In this document: positions 23,070-34,819 of the stretch, piece after piece
How positions within the stretch are numbered: the stretch's first letter is position 1
How the letters are laid out: the number at the start of each line of letters is the position of its first letter
DNA from: Acephala macrosclerotiorum
Taxonomy: Eukaryota > Ascomycota > Leotiomycetes > Helotiales > Mollisiaceae
Direction of reading: 5' to 3'
Length of the DNA: 64,000 nt
NCBI GenBank assembly: GCA_014904845.1
Contig: MU119323.1
Coordinates: forward strand, 96,194 to 160,193
The notes under the pieces: generated by a model
Seen by the model: the letters and a program-made list of their open reading frames with translations, nothing else
Database searches by the model: none
What the model was told of the DNA's origin: nothing
Made by a program: the position numbers and the translations under genes

Positions 23070-24279
23070 CTAGGACGTAGGCGTGGCGGTGGCCCATGTT
23101 GTAGGAATACATCCAACAATGTTCACCTGGGTAGCAACGCTACTAATGGTCTTGGTATGTCTGAACCAGTGGTCAGAACTAAAGCCCATCGGCTTTGTTG
23201 TCACCACCAAGTTAGTGCAGCCCGTACAATAAACGGAGGCTAGCACGGTTGTAGTTGATGTCCAGATAGTCTTTGTCTTGCCGGTTTGGTAGGGAGACTG
23301 CAGTTGCCAGTAGGTGCTGACACAATTTGGTGTATTGAGATTGGGAGTGATTGTCAGAAGGGGAGGGTAGGAAGTGGTGGTGACATCCGCGTGGAAGGAA
23401 GTCATAACTTCATCTCGAGCCTGTGCAAAATGTCAAAGTTAGCGAGCGCATTCTATTCGGTTTAAGGGAGAGGATGTTCTAGGTGTCACAGGAATGTAAA
23501 AACATACCTTAGGTGTTAGTGAGTGCCAAGGATGAATAGTCTCAACCTCGTCGCCAACCTGGGCCTTTCGAACTTTGTCTGCTACAAGTGGTGTTGGAAG
23601 GTGCTGGAACGGCCCAAAAGTCTCAGTAACAAGGGTGTGCAGAACTGAAGTTTCACCATCGGTGCTACCTCCAATTGACGATCCAGCAAGTGTGTAGGTC
23701 AACCATGTTTCGGGCTTTCCCGTTGAGTAGTGTGGATGTGTGCGGTGAATAGTGTGAGCGTGAGAACGTTCACTATCAGTGATGACAACGATACCGCCGG
23801 TAATCGAGCTCGATTGTGCTAAAATGGTGAAAGTAGTCAGGCTCTCAGGGATGGCAGTGCTCTCGGGAATAGCAGTGCTCCGGGGGTTGCCGCAGTCGGT
23901 AATGTGGCACTATTCCTTATCGTCAACGTCGACTTTCATTGAAAAGGAGGGGGTACATTTACATGCTCTTTGGGAGCTGGAGAGTAGAAAGATCGAAAGA
24001 AAAACTTACAGGGAGGCCAGGCCCACGAGTAGAGACAGGCAAGGTGGCGAGCAAGGGAACAGTCGTCAAAGGTAGACCCTCGCCATCGCGCTTGGCGGGG
24101 CGCACAATGTGCGAGCTTCCGGCCAAGCCTCCTGGACCAAAGATGTTAAAGCTTCTTGACGAAGTGGCGGTTGGTAGGGACAAGACCGTCACACCGCGCT
24201 CCTTATTGCCCTGAACTAGGTTGCAAGCAGCAAGGCTGAGCATCAATGGCAAGAGGACTGCGAAGAGTAGACAAGCCAT
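23070..24279 (-). CDS. secreted protein of unknown function
   Basis: Exons 24279-24010, 23909-23508 and 23420-23070 join in frame to 340 residues. The start gives a signal peptide (CLLFAVLLPLMLSLAAC) and then a basic spacer with a possible dibasic KR cleavage site. The rest is Thr/Ser/Pro-rich with a few cysteines (CHITDCGNP; YCTGCTNLVVTTKP) and many aromatic residues (TYWQLQSPYQTGKTKTIWTS), a beta-rich extracellular look. No membrane tail or GPI signal is seen; the C terminus is TTWATATPTS. I do not recognise the family. It could be a cell-surface or secreted host- or habitat-facing protein; the dead glycoside hydrolase downstream shows the area has carried other secreted genes. Confidence 0.72.
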
Positions 24280-25907
24280 GACTTCCGTCGTTCTTTGATG
24301 TTGTTGTATGTATAGGTCTGAAGGAAGGCAAGATCAAAGTAGATTGCGGAGTCTTGAAAAGTTTTCAAGTCTTGTTGTGGGAAAGACAAGATCGTTGACG
24401 AGGTGCAGGTTTTTATGCTCGTCAGTTCTTTCAAGTCCTACTCTAGCGTCAGCTTCGGATGTTTATGCCCTACTTCTTGAGGCCTTCGCTATAACATGGA
24501 ACCAAGTCACCTCCTCAGGAATCACTCATAGCATATTATTCATGCTGTTGGGTTTCCGCGTCAGATTTGTTGTCAACTCTTTCATTTAGCAAATTCCTTC
24601 AGTACTATAGAACATAGGCTGCTCCTCTTAAACCGATGTTTAAATGTTCCTTGGTGCTCTGAACACTTTCACACTGTTGGTATTACCACCGACAGAAGTA
24701 AGTGATTAATATCACTTATTTGGGGCGGAATTCTCAATTTTGTGTTTGGGCTCTCAATTCGAAAAATCACCGCTTTCAAGTAGGCTTTGAAAGAGTTCCT
24801 TCAAAGGGATGGCTTGAAACGCTCAGGCTTAGTTAGGACCATGTAAGAACAAACTTGATTCGAACTTCTGCCTTTAAGTAACGGCACGTACCTATCAATT
24901 GATTGAAGTTATAGCTTCTGATAACCCCTCGAGTTATTATTTCAGAACAGTACTCCAATTCCAACCCCAGATGACAAGCACTAAGATGAGCACCCAAGAT
25001 CTGCCATTGCGTCTTAGGAAGCAGTTTAGAAGATGGCTTTACAGAATGTTAGGAAGCTCGTTCTGCAGCTCTCCATTATTCAAACTCTAGGTATGTTCAA
25101 TTACAGGAACCTAATCTGAATGTGTACAACAAGCCAGGCCTCAATGCTCTTGTTTTATCTTCGAGTGGCCAACAGCACGAGATTTTTCACATGATCCTTT
25201 CCCATTCTTCACAAAGGCCTCTCACGGAAAAAAAGTAGACATGGAGGTCTCCTCTGGTATGTTTAATAATAAGCTGCCTAATAGCAGCATCTTCTGCAAA
25301 AATACGATCCTTGCGCAGGCGTATATTTCATAAGCTCATCTACACACTCAAATACCAAGCGATCACTTCAGAATCGATTGTGATGTACAGCCAGCTGCAC
25401 AAGCTTCAATTTTCTGTTTGTACTTTGAGTCTGAACACTCTCCACACCAGAGTGTTCCCGTAGCCTCGATTGATTATGTTTCAAGCTACACCGAGCCCCC
25501 CTTTCCTCTGACCAGGATCATTCGGCTAATGTACCGAACAAGCATCAGGTCTCGGCAAGCCCTATGGGGAGCTCCGAAAAAAGCAACCTTATCTTTCTAC
25601 AGCGCCACAATCTAGAAAAAGAGACGTGTGTGGTGCAGAAGACCATAATCTTCTCTTGGCGGTGTCACCAGTGGAAATGAATCCACACACGAACTGCTAG
25701 TGACTATCTTGCTTTCCTGTCGCCAATTCTCGCGCGCTCGACATCTTCCTCATTCACGATCATCCGTTTGGGCATGTATTCTGAGCTTTACAAGAACGTC
25801 TCGATAATTAAAAGTATATTCTGGGCCTCGACAAGTCCGCCTGTCCTAGTTGTGCTGCCATCTTAGCCTGCGATCTATTTTTGAAGACTCCATTCTCTGT
25901 TCCCAAG
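24280..25907. other. long intergenic region
   Basis: Promoter side of the secreted protein and 5' side of the dead hydrolase. An 8-bp inverted repeat GAACACTC...GAGTGTTC sits near 25433-25458. Short open frames at 24899-25090 and 25418-25615 have no family resemblance and no splice partners that I could find. I see no RNA gene. Confidence 0.4.
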
Positions 25908-27020
25908 ATGCGACTTTCTAAGCAGGTACTTCTGGCGATTTTGCTAGTGACCTACGTCCTCACGCAAGCAAAATTCGAAAGTTCTTCCAAACGCGGCCTG
26001 GTATTCACACCAGCAAAGTCTTTCCCTGGCGGTGACAAGATCTGGATCAAGCCCAGCAGCGATTTAACATGGTACTACAACTACATGGCGCAGCCTTCAC
26101 CTACATTCGCGAATATCTCCTAATCGCAACTCGAATTCATTCCCATGATGTGGGGTGCAGCTGCCAACAACTCCGACAACACATTTTCTGACGTAGTGCA
26201 AGCATTGATCTTCAATGGCACAGATATTCAGCATGTCCTTACGTTCAACGAACCCGATGGACCATTTACGCAGGAGGATGTCAAATGAATGCTTCATTGG
26301 CTGCAGAGACATGGGAGAAGGTAGGCTGCACACGGGCCCCCACAAAATCCCCGACGGAGGCTCGGCCAGATTCAAATCATCTGTAAATTTGCTGAAAGGT
26401 TCGGATTCAGCTCTTCAAAACTCGTGCGATTCCGCTCAATTTATCCGGACTTTATACTACTAGATCTTGGTCCGAGTGCACGTCCAAATGGGGCCCCATG
26501 GGGGGATGCGCAGCCTAGGAGAAGGAGATTGTACCGCTGCAGAAGATGGGAATCAAGGCTGGTGCTCCGGCTGTCACTCAGAGGGGTTTGAGCTGATTGG
26601 CAGATTTCTATGGGAATTGCACAAGCTGTAAGCCAGACTTCATACCTTTGCACTATTATGGAGACTACAAGGGCTTCGCAGCGTATATCTCAAGTGTTGT
26701 TTCACTGTAAGTCTAGCCGTACCAAGTGTTCCTACACGATTCTAACCTCGTTCCAGACACCCAAATGTACCAATCTGGGTCACCGAGTACGCTTACGATC
26801 ACCAAAATAATCTTCAGACAAGCCAAGACTTCTTCAATACATCTGCCAAGTACCTCGACAGTAGCACGTTCGTCGAGCGGTACTCATAGTATGGTGCGCT
26901 TCGAAGTGATGTCAGTAATGTTGGACCAAATGCAGCTTTGCTGACAGTAAATGGCTCCTTGACAGACGTTGGGAGTTGGTATCTGGGAGGAGCTGCTACG
27001 AACAATATCCCCTCGGGACC
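25908..27020 (+). pseudogene. GH128-like secreted glycoside hydrolase, dead
   Basis: The ATG at 25908 opens a signal peptide (QVLLAILLVTYVLTQA), then KIWIKPSSDLTWYYNYMAQP and, after a stop at 26121-26123, LEFIPMMWGAA. FNEPDGPF near 26250 carries the acid/base Glu of the Asl1/GH128 catalytic fold. LHYYGDYKGFAAYIS near 26645 and WVTEYAYD near 26778 (nucleophile Glu) follow, the last after an intron at about 26706-26756. Damage: the first stop, a one-base frameshift near 26285 (MNASLAAETWEK resumes in another frame), and stops near 26592 and 26886. GH128 enzymes cleave beta-1,3-glucan. The active-site parts survive, so decay looks recent. Confidence 0.8.
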
Positions 27021-27255
27021 CCCAGGCTCAGAAGCCTCGCGAAAGCCAATTGTGTCTGGTGCTTTGGGCAGCGCTCTGCCAGGGGTTATGGCGATGCATT
27101 GGATTTTCAGCTGTTAAGGCTTGCGTGTTCGGTTGTTCTCGACGACCTTGGCTGACGGCCTTGGGTGTGCATGTTAGATTTTATGCATTGGGGAGCTGTT
27201 TTTTTTGCTTCGGTTTTAAATTTATTGTAGAGGCAAGCATGTACCAGTAATGTAC

Positions 27256-27416
27256 AGAAGTTCCGATAAATAATATCATAAGCTAAAAAAAAATTAATTA
27301 TTAAATATTTTTTTAATTACCTAAGATTTTAACTTGGTGGAAGCTTTAACCAACCAAATACTAACCCATCTTAATTTATTATTTCCCTTTTCATTTTTCT
27401 ATTATATATCGCTACT
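27256..27416. other. small AT-rich patch
   Basis: A+T-dominated sequence (for example TTAATTATTAAATATTTTTTTAATTA) of the kind seen in the RIP blocks further on, lying between two broken genes. It could be the scar of a mutated repeat. Confidence 0.4.
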
Positions 27417-27775
27417 TTGTACGCTAGAATTCTGGCTAGTATAGAGAACGTCGGTTTTAACCCTCACAGATGCAAACATTGTCAGAAGCTGGTATTTGAC
27501 CTTCGCAAAACAAGAGAGATGTACCCAATACTTAATCGGTCTGCGTTGTTTGATGTCACACCAGCGGAACTGGCCGACGGAGCTGAGGAGGATTGCGTAC
27601 TCATGAACTGAATAGTAAACTATATCGAGTTGTCCCAGCGCTTTTCCCGGGTGTGGAGGCGATCATTGGTGCTGTAGATCCGGGAAATGCATTAGAAACT
27701 CCAGAGAAATATTACCAACGGCTAGAATCCCGTTGCGCAGAGTGGCTAAAAATGGCAACTCCCGATCAAAGGTAG
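27417..27775 (+). pseudogene. HET-protein-like 5' fragment
   Basis: An open stretch without an ATG reads HRCKHCQKLVFDLRKTREMY and EEDCVLMN, then a TGA. In the same frame IVNYIELSQRFSRVWRRSLVL follows to another stop. The C-x-x-C plus DLRK pattern resembles the short N-terminal segment of fungal heterokaryon-incompatibility (HET) domain proteins. No HET core is present, so only an N-terminal scrap seems to survive. The TGA after LMN sits where Trp would fit, as a G-to-A change would leave it. The assignment is tentative. A patatin gene, another family found in fungal incompatibility and defence loci, is next door. Confidence 0.35.
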
Positions 27776-27990
27776 ATGAATCCTGATGACTATTGTGCAC
27801 CCTGCAGGGCTAAAGGATATGAAGCAGAAATGGATATCTGGCGAATAAGGGGGGCTTTTTTATGTTTGTCTTGATTTTTATTGCAAGGGCGCGTCGACAG
27901 AATAAAAAAGACATTACTCCTTATCGACTTGAAGACAAGTTCAACCCTCCACATAACAAAAAAGATATATATGACAGTCTCCACAAGCAC

Positions 27991-29843
27991 CTAAAAAGGA
28001 CCACCCGGAAACACTGGGAATGTTTCGTCTATTTGTTGAACGAGAGTGTCTATTCTGATATCCTTCGTGAGCTTTGCGGGATGTGTCTGAATGATGTGGG
28101 CCTTGAGGATAACCCTATCCTCGAGGAGTTCATGGCAGTAAGGACACCGAAGTAGTGTGCAATGTGTTCGCCGTCTTGAACGTCCATCTTCAGGTCGATG
28201 GACCAACCGCTCACGGCGGAGTCGTACAAGTTGCTCGGCGCATTCTTCAAGTTTCTGTAGTCGACCCTCCTGCGACATGAAGTTTTTGACTGCCTGTTCA
28301 ATGAATTTTGCAGTCGGTAATCTGTTTCCCTTTGCATTCGGATGCCATTCATCCAAGCCCAATCCACCGACTTCTTCGCCACAGTTCCACCGATAGTAGC
28401 GATCAAATCCGATGTGGTGGAAAATTCTTTCTACTTCCCTGTGGGCTCTTTCGGCATCAGTGCAAGCATTTTTGACCCTGTCCAGAATCTTCGCCAGCTT
28501 TTTGACAGGTTTCCAGGAACTGACTCTTGGGAATCTGTGCTTAGCTCTCAGTCGTTTGGATGGCTTCAATCCAGCTCCGACGCTCACAACGATATCGACT
28601 GCTTCGTTGTATCTTGTTGTGTCAGCCTTAGAGGCTACTTCTTCAAGTATCAGAACGATAGGATTGTTGTTGCCGATCCCTCCGTCAAAGTATTCTTTTC
28701 CGTCGATCGCTATGGGATCGAAGTACGTAGGGGCAGCCGACGTGGCACGAGCGACCTTCCAGATTTCATGTTGGTGAGCGGGTCCAGGATTCTTCACGGC
28801 ATCCTGTCCGGGGTTCCCGCAATGCTCATATGTTCGGAACAAATAAGGTCTAGATGCGTGGCCATCGTCTTCATTAGCAATGACGACACTGTTGACAGTC
28901 AGTCGCCCGCAGCTTTAGATGTAACAGTAGCCTTTACTCACGTCTTACACAGGTCATGAGGTGAGTGGTATCTGTTAAAGTTATAATCTCTCTGTAAGGG
29001 CACGGCTCGGACATCTGCGGGTGTTCTGCGTTTCACAATATTTTGGATCTCCCGCTCGAGGTGTCCGTTCAAATACCTCGTACTTGATCCTCTCATAATT
29101 CTTGTCGTGAGATATCGTTTGGTGCCTGAAAACACATTCTCTGCCATTCGAGGGTATTGGTCGAGACACTCTTCGACTGACATGCGAAGCCGCCCGAGCA
29201 TAATGGCATTGAGTCTACACGAGTTGTAAGAAAGAATACGGTGCGAGTTCAACGTGAGCAAGTACTTACCCTCCAGTGCTTGTGCCGCCGATGTAATCGA
29301 AGTAGTGACAAGGTAAGAAGCATTCTGACATCGCAACCAGACTTTCTGGATCCGAGCTCTGAGGGGAAATGCCATTCGGCAATGGCGGTCTACTTGCGCT
29401 TCGTCGTCGGCGGAATACTGAGGCTCTTGATCGACTGGATATCCCGCTGCATTCGGTGTGCACTCTACTTGGCCCATCATGATGTTCTGTACTTCTGGTC
29501 TGCAAGCGCTCAGCAGATACGGTGGGTATAGGACGTTGTGGAGTATTGGGCTCAAAGCTCGATTGATGTGGGTCTTCGTGGGCTTTTTCTTGCCTGCCAA
29601 CAGCGTCCATGAGGAGCTTTAGCACCCAAAGACTAGCATATCCTCTGATACCACCGCCATCTGAGACGTGTCAGTTGAGGAACGTTAACAGGTTGTTGGC
29701 TCCATACCGAGAGTAAGTACGCTGGACTTTCTCCACGGATCTTCATCTTGATTGAGCGGACTCGGATGCCGAGCTGCGCTTGTCCGTGCCAGTTCTAATG
29801 TTGGTAGGATCACCCCCGCAGGAGTCTCATTGGGGGTATCCAT
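27991..29843 (-). CDS. patatin-like phospholipase with C-terminal C2H2 zinc finger
   Basis: Exons 29843-29708, 29660-29270, 29214-28942 and 28888-27991 join in frame to 565 residues. Patatin hydrolyses acyl chains from membrane lipids with a Ser-Asp dyad. The oxyanion loop LTLDGGGIRGY is at about 43-53 and spans the first intron; the nucleophile motif GGTSTGG (Ser about 173) is split by the second; the catalytic Asp lies in YFDGGIGNNNP (about 335). A Ser/Arg-rich insert of about 80 residues separates helix 1 from the nucleophile. After the patatin fold comes a Glu/Arg-rich segment and a C2H2 finger (CPYC at 515-518, HIIQTH at 531-536). No NACHT or NB-ARC domain follows, unlike patatin-headed fungal NLRs. 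Possibly a free-standing relative of those. Confidence 0.88.
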
Positions 29844-30791
29844 GATTGCAAAGCCCAATTTAATCGACACTCAATGAGTAAAGTATTAAGAAGAAAGAAA
29901 TAAGGTCAGTTTGCAAGTTAGTATACAATAAAGATCAGGCTGAGGAGAGGAGTAAAACGGTCACGGAACAGCATTTTACAGGATTGAGCCCCCGTACCCA
30001 TTACTTATTGCTGCAGCCCTCAGAACGAGGCTCGCAGACACCGAGGTAGAAGCCCCAATTTCAGCTCTGCGTGCTTGATGGGGGAGTGTGGTCACACAAG
30101 AGGCAAAATCGGTTCACCACTATTGAGGCGTCCCAAAGGCGCTTTCAGGCTGGGAATTTTGGAAACGCCTGGAGCCCAGGAGAAGAAGAGAGCCAAGAAT
30201 AGATTATCGATCAAGTCTGTCAAAGACCAAGTGCCTCATCGCATATATGGATGCTTATTACATTCAGAAAATCCAGCAATGCAGAGACCATTATTGCGTC
30301 GTGAAATATTCTTGGTCCCGGATATTAGGCTCCAGGAAGCGCTTCTTCGATAATTTGACAGTGACTTCATGCAATCGATCGCGAACTCTCGAGGATCTTT
30401 GGCAAAGCTTTACAAAAAGCCTCGCAAAAGCAAACACGTAGAGGGAGCAAAGCCTCATTATCGGCTTTGTCCGGGCGCGTGTAAAAGACGCCAGACCTAC
30501 GTTTGATTTCAGCCGGGCTGTGTTATTGGCAGCACACAATTGGTCACAAAGTGTTGTTGCAATCAGCATAACCAGCCACGTTATGATGCGGTGTGTCTGC
30601 TTTCTGCCAATGATACAGCGAGGGTTACTACGGTCACCTGCAGGAAAAGTCAACCCGACATTCCACATTTATTGAACACATGGGCAGTTTTTAGAGGGTT
30701 ATAACTTTCGCGCTCCCTCCCCATCTTGCATGAGTAGTTGAGCCTCCTCGACCATCCCGCCAAAATAGTACTCACACATCAGCTTGATAAG
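29844..30791. other. intergenic region with a small open frame
   Basis: Promoters of the patatin gene (-) and the next gene (+). The ATG-started frame 30247-30441 (64 residues, RDHYCVVKYSWSRILGSRKR) has ordinary codon use but no recognisable family. It may be chance. Nothing else is seen. Confidence 0.3.
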
Positions 30792-31491
30792 ATGGCCACT
30801 TTCGATATGGCACTGTACAGCAACGCTGATCAAGATTTCGATTTGATGAAGCATGACCAATTGGTCGAAGCCGCAAATTCCCTGCGAACGGCTTACCATG
30901 ATTGTTTGGCCGAAAAAGAGAGACAGCACGAAGAGCTAGCTAGAGCTCTGAGAGCAAACTCTTTCCCATTATCTACAGCGTCAATTGAATTGCAGCCAAC
31001 TTGGATACGAGCGGAGCTAGATTCTCCTGGAGACACGACATTTTCGTGCTTCGGAGAAAAAAGCAAGTATCCTGACGTTCTTGTCTATGATTGTAATGGG
31101 AGCTCCCTGGAAACGCGTTCCAGAGAGTCTTTGAAAGGTAAGATCAGCCTCTTTCCTCACGCATCAAATTCTAAGATTTCCAGAGGAGCAAGGGGTCATA
31201 TACTCTCGGATCCCATCACAAAGGACCAACGCCGTCCATCTCTTTGTGGAGTGCTCAGCGACTGTTGCTAACGGCTCTCCTCGAAAATTTCGAATCTCTA
31301 CGAACGATCGTGTTCCTACTGGCTTCGTTCCGCACTGCACCATACATTTCAAGCGCCTCAGGTGGGGCACGAGGTGGAAGCTTCTGACGGGCCAGATCAA
31401 ATGGCTATTCATACTTCGCAATAAAGATACGAGGGCTGATGCGAAGACTATGGTAGTCCGAGAGAAGCGGGTGTTATTGCAGCATGGTTGA
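30792..31491 (+). CDS. hypothetical protein, 217 residues
   Basis: Exons 30792-31137 and 31184-31491 join in frame (AAA G|AG GAG); donor GTAAGA, acceptor CCAG. The ATG chosen opens MATFDMALYSNADQDFDLMK. The first half is an acidic helical segment (LVEAANSLRTAYHDCLAEKE, RQHEELARALRAN). The second half reads TWIRAELDSPGDTTFSCFGE and NAVHLFVECSATVANG, and ends basic with KTMVVREKRVLLQHG. No signal peptide, membrane span or known domain is seen. It sits between the patatin gene and an AT-collapsed patch, i.e. in accessory-type surroundings. The splice that keeps the frame open for 100 more codons is the main support that the gene is real. Confidence 0.55.
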
Positions 31492-31499
31492 GGATATTC

Positions 31500-31878
31500 G
31501 AGTGCGTTTGGGACTGTAATCTTATTTATAGTTAATTTACGCCTCGGTACTAATTAACGACGTAATACTATTATAGTGATTTCTGTACGTAATTGCAAAG
31601 CTTTAAAGCTTGGGTTTGAATTTTGTTTTGTTTTTTATAAGTTTTTATATTAATATTAAATAAATTTAATATATATAATTTATTTATAAAATTAAATATT
31701 TAATTTATAATATTATTATTAATTATATATTTTAAAAATAAATAAAAAATATTATAATATATAATTTTAAATTAATTAAATTAATTATAATAATTTAAAA
31801 TTAAAAATATATTTAAATTTTTTATAAATTTTTTATTAATAAAAGTAATATTTATAAACTCGGTATTATCGTAAAGCA
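31500..31878. repeat. AT-collapsed (RIP-like) patch
   Basis: About 370 bp almost free of G and C, in sharp contrast to both sides. Its texture is the same as the large block at the right end. Probably a fragment of a repeat mutated by RIP; no coding signal survives. Confidence 0.7.
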
Positions 31879-33600
31879 TTTCATTCGCCGTATACTTTAA
31901 ACGCCAGAAATCTTTCTAAGAAAACGCTCCGTTTTAACTTATTACTTTTCCCCACCCTAAGAATTCTACCATGGGCTCTCTCCCTCCTTTCTATAGACTC
32001 AATGCTAGTTACCGTGATTGTAAATATGAACTATCTTATATCCAAGTCTCCTTAAGCCTGCGGCACTCAGTCTATCTCTCATCCTGGGGTGCTCGCTTAC
32101 CAGACATCTCTCCAAGCACAGCCTCTTTCTCTAGACCTCACCTTTCTACTCACTTTAGATACTTTCCCAGTGCTATCAACCACGAATCAAGATTTTCCAA
32201 TGCTATTGCTGCGATCGAAGCCCGATGCGATTTCATCTCAAACTCTCCGCTCCTTCCCATTTCACCCAAGGTGCTTAATGACAACGAACGATCTTTGTAT
32301 GGCCGATGCTTGCTTCGACTCCAATGCTTTCCCCTCGCTCTGCAGATCATTACAATAACCATCTTCATCCTTTCTATAGACCCCATACCCATTATCGTGA
32401 TCCAAAACCCCCCTGGCCGCAACCTAAAACCACCGCTCTCCTCCCGACGCATGCTCCACGATGCAGTCCTTAGACCCATACATTGTTCCACGTATAGTCT
32501 CCTGCTATCAGTTGAGAGGGCAAAAGGAGTGGGGTTGATATTTAATCTGCCCTTCTAGCTAAGTGGGAATGCTCCTTTAATAAAGTGATTTCAGCGGTGC
32601 ATCCAGATCAACCTAGACCGCCCATATCAGCCGATGCGTGATCAAGCGTGCGGCTTCATGTCAACATCGCACGATCCCTCAGTGCATTAGCCTCCAATAC
32701 CACCTAGTTACGAGATATCAATTGACACCTGCTCCAAAGCACAGCTTTTGCTTCGTTGCAAACTCTATTCCAGGAACCATATCCTTCAGCTCTATAAGGG
32801 ACTATTTGAATTACAGTAATTGTAATACCATCCTATTCCGTCCCAGTCGAACACATCTCATGATGTACACATAGAGAAAATTGCTACTTTCCCAGGGGTT
32901 CGCCCGTACCATGTGCCGACTTTTCTATCACCATTTTCTTTCTCACCTTAAAGCAATAGCTGTGGAATCATTTTTGTCAAGCCCATGACCTCCATGCCAG
33001 TAGCCGTAACCATGTCTAAGAAAGCATACCACGTCAAGTTGGACATCTTTTGATCAGACCTGCAATCTCTGATGTTGGTTCCATAGACTCTACCCAGTTC
33101 TTTGTTGCTCCATGCTAAGGAAACTCTCCAAAGCACCACCTCTATCATCCTCATATGCTCTGTACCTGTGACTATGATTGTAATCGTGAATTCTCCCATC
33201 CCAAGACTATCACCCGAAACTCCCAACGCTTTCCTCAGCCCACGGTACCTTAGACGCCAGACATCTTTACGTGTAGAGCCTCCTACGCTCGTTCTCAACT
33301 TTCACCTTCCAATAGATGCTATTCCAGGGACCCTTTCTCTCAGTTCCATAAGCAACGTACCCATTGCCGTTTTTATAGACGTGAACTCTGTTCCATTACT
33401 CCCTCCAGCCCGCGTTACTCACTCGAACGTCAGACGCCTTCATATGTAGAGCCTCCCACCCTATCCCTCAGCTTTCACCTACCCATAGATGCTATTCCAG
33501 GGACCACCTCCCTCATTTTCATAGCCAACGTAACCGTCACCGTGATTGTAAACCCATCCATTCTATCCGCCCCCTCTCACATCCCACCGATCTTTCCACC
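31879..33600. repeat. diverged tandem repeat array, units about 170-200 bp
   Basis: The clearest pair starts ATAGATGCTATTCCAGGGACC at 33312 and 33485 (173 bp apart). Both continue with a match to CATAAGCAACGTACCCATTGCCGT. Related words recur further left: ACGCCAGA(A/C)ATCTTT near 31902 and 33251, GTAGAGCCTCC near 33270 and 33445, TTACCGTGATTGTAA-like near 32010 and 33530, and CTATTCCAGGAACC near 32765. The frames that cross it (for example 31971-32558) are Pro/Ser/Leu-rich translations of pyrimidine-rich repeats and are not credible genes. Confidence 0.55.
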
Positions 33601-34446
33601 CCGCGGTGTCCTCATATCCCAAACCTGCCGCACTGGTCTCTACGCTCTCCCCCGACAAGCTCCCTCTTCCATAGTCGATTAGTCGTCCCAATCACCCACC
33701 GCTCCATTGGCTCTCTTATACGCCCGAAGTAGGAATAGCCTCACCCACCAATTTTTTCTTTGAAGCTAATACTCCCTCTTTCAATCTAGATTTTTGTTTT
33801 CGTTGTCAACACCAACTATATGGAAGACACCTTTGCTGTTACCAACAGCACCGACGGTACGTTACATCCTTTCCTTTCCTTTCTTTCCCTTTGAAGCTCT
33901 TTGATCTGCGAGAGAGCAATTGGAAGAAGCTTGCTTGTTTGTCTGCTTTGCAAGAACTGTTGCGTTGAGGTTGTGGGCGCGCGCTTTGGCAGCTGCGATC
34001 TCCAACCTTGACTCGACTCCAGCTCTACAGGACAACAAGCAAGCAAGCTTCGATCCTACCTCAAGCACAGAGACAAGGAGAGCTACTTGAGAACAAGGGA
34101 GAGGTTGCTCTTCACTCGCTGTCGCTGTCAAGCTGTCAAGTTGAGGTGGTTATCAACGCGTTCGCGCTCCTTGGCAACTACAATCCTCACCTCGCCCTTG
34201 ACAACACGCAAGCTTCAAAAGAGCTACTTGACAACGAGAGAGAGCCTGCTCTTCCCTCGCCGTCGCTGTCAAGCTGGCTGGAGAGGTTACCAACGCGCTC
34301 TTGCCCTTGACAACTACACTCCTCACCTTACACTCCCTTGACAGCAACCTTCTTCGATCCAGACTCAAGCATAGCACAAGAGAAGACTTGACAGCAACAA
34401 CGAATTGAATACCAGCTAACAATTCATTTGAATACAGACTCTCGCA
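33601..34446. repeat. pyrimidine-rich spacer with a 143-bp direct repeat
   Basis: The unit beginning GAGCTACTTGAGAACAAGGG at about 34079 recurs as GAGCTACTTGACAACGAGAG at about 34222. Both run through CTCGC(T/C)GTCGCTGTCAAGCTG and a later CAACGCG(T/C)TC block. CTTGACAAC words continue to 34390. Open frames here are by-products of the repeat. Confidence 0.55.
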
Positions 34447-34819
34447 ATGAATAGGGAGCACCGCCTGCTCGTCAACGGGCACAAATTCTCTGTCGCAGAC
34501 CCTGTACGTACTTTTTCACCACCACTCCATTCCATACACACATCCACCTCCGCTCTGAAAAGACATCACACCTACACATACACAGAGAATTCGAAGAGTA
34601 GAGAGTACAGGCTGACTTATTTGGACATAGAGCGATGGGGGAACGGAGGAGATCGCCGAGAGGTTGCAGGCTGTCTACCCGAATGCCTGGATCATAGTCG
34701 GTACGTAGTTCTCTTTTCCCGGCATGCCTCGATACCCCTCTGGACTTCCTACAACCACTACATACTGGGGAGGGATATGGGGTACACAGAATTGGGTGGC
34801 AGGCCGTACTTCAAGCTGA
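34447..34819 (+). CDS. possible very small spliced gene
   Basis: The ATG at 34447 opens MNREHRLLVNGHKFSVADP, ending at a GTACGT donor (34504). An exon at 34631-34700 reads SDGGTEEIAERLQAVYPNAW and ends at another GTACGTAG donor. A candidate third exon, 34773-34819, reads GIWGTQNWVAGRTSS then stop. Frames join exactly (57 residues), and the middle exon has a protein-like helix. Without splicing, the same ATG gives 153 residues of low-complexity translation. No family is recognised. The surroundings are repeats, so this may equally be a relic. Confidence 0.28.

Noticed and set aside
31971..32558. 195-residue frame with a good ATG context
   Set aside because: It crosses the diverged tandem repeats and reads as low-complexity Ser/Pro/Leu; no homology-like pattern or splice partners.
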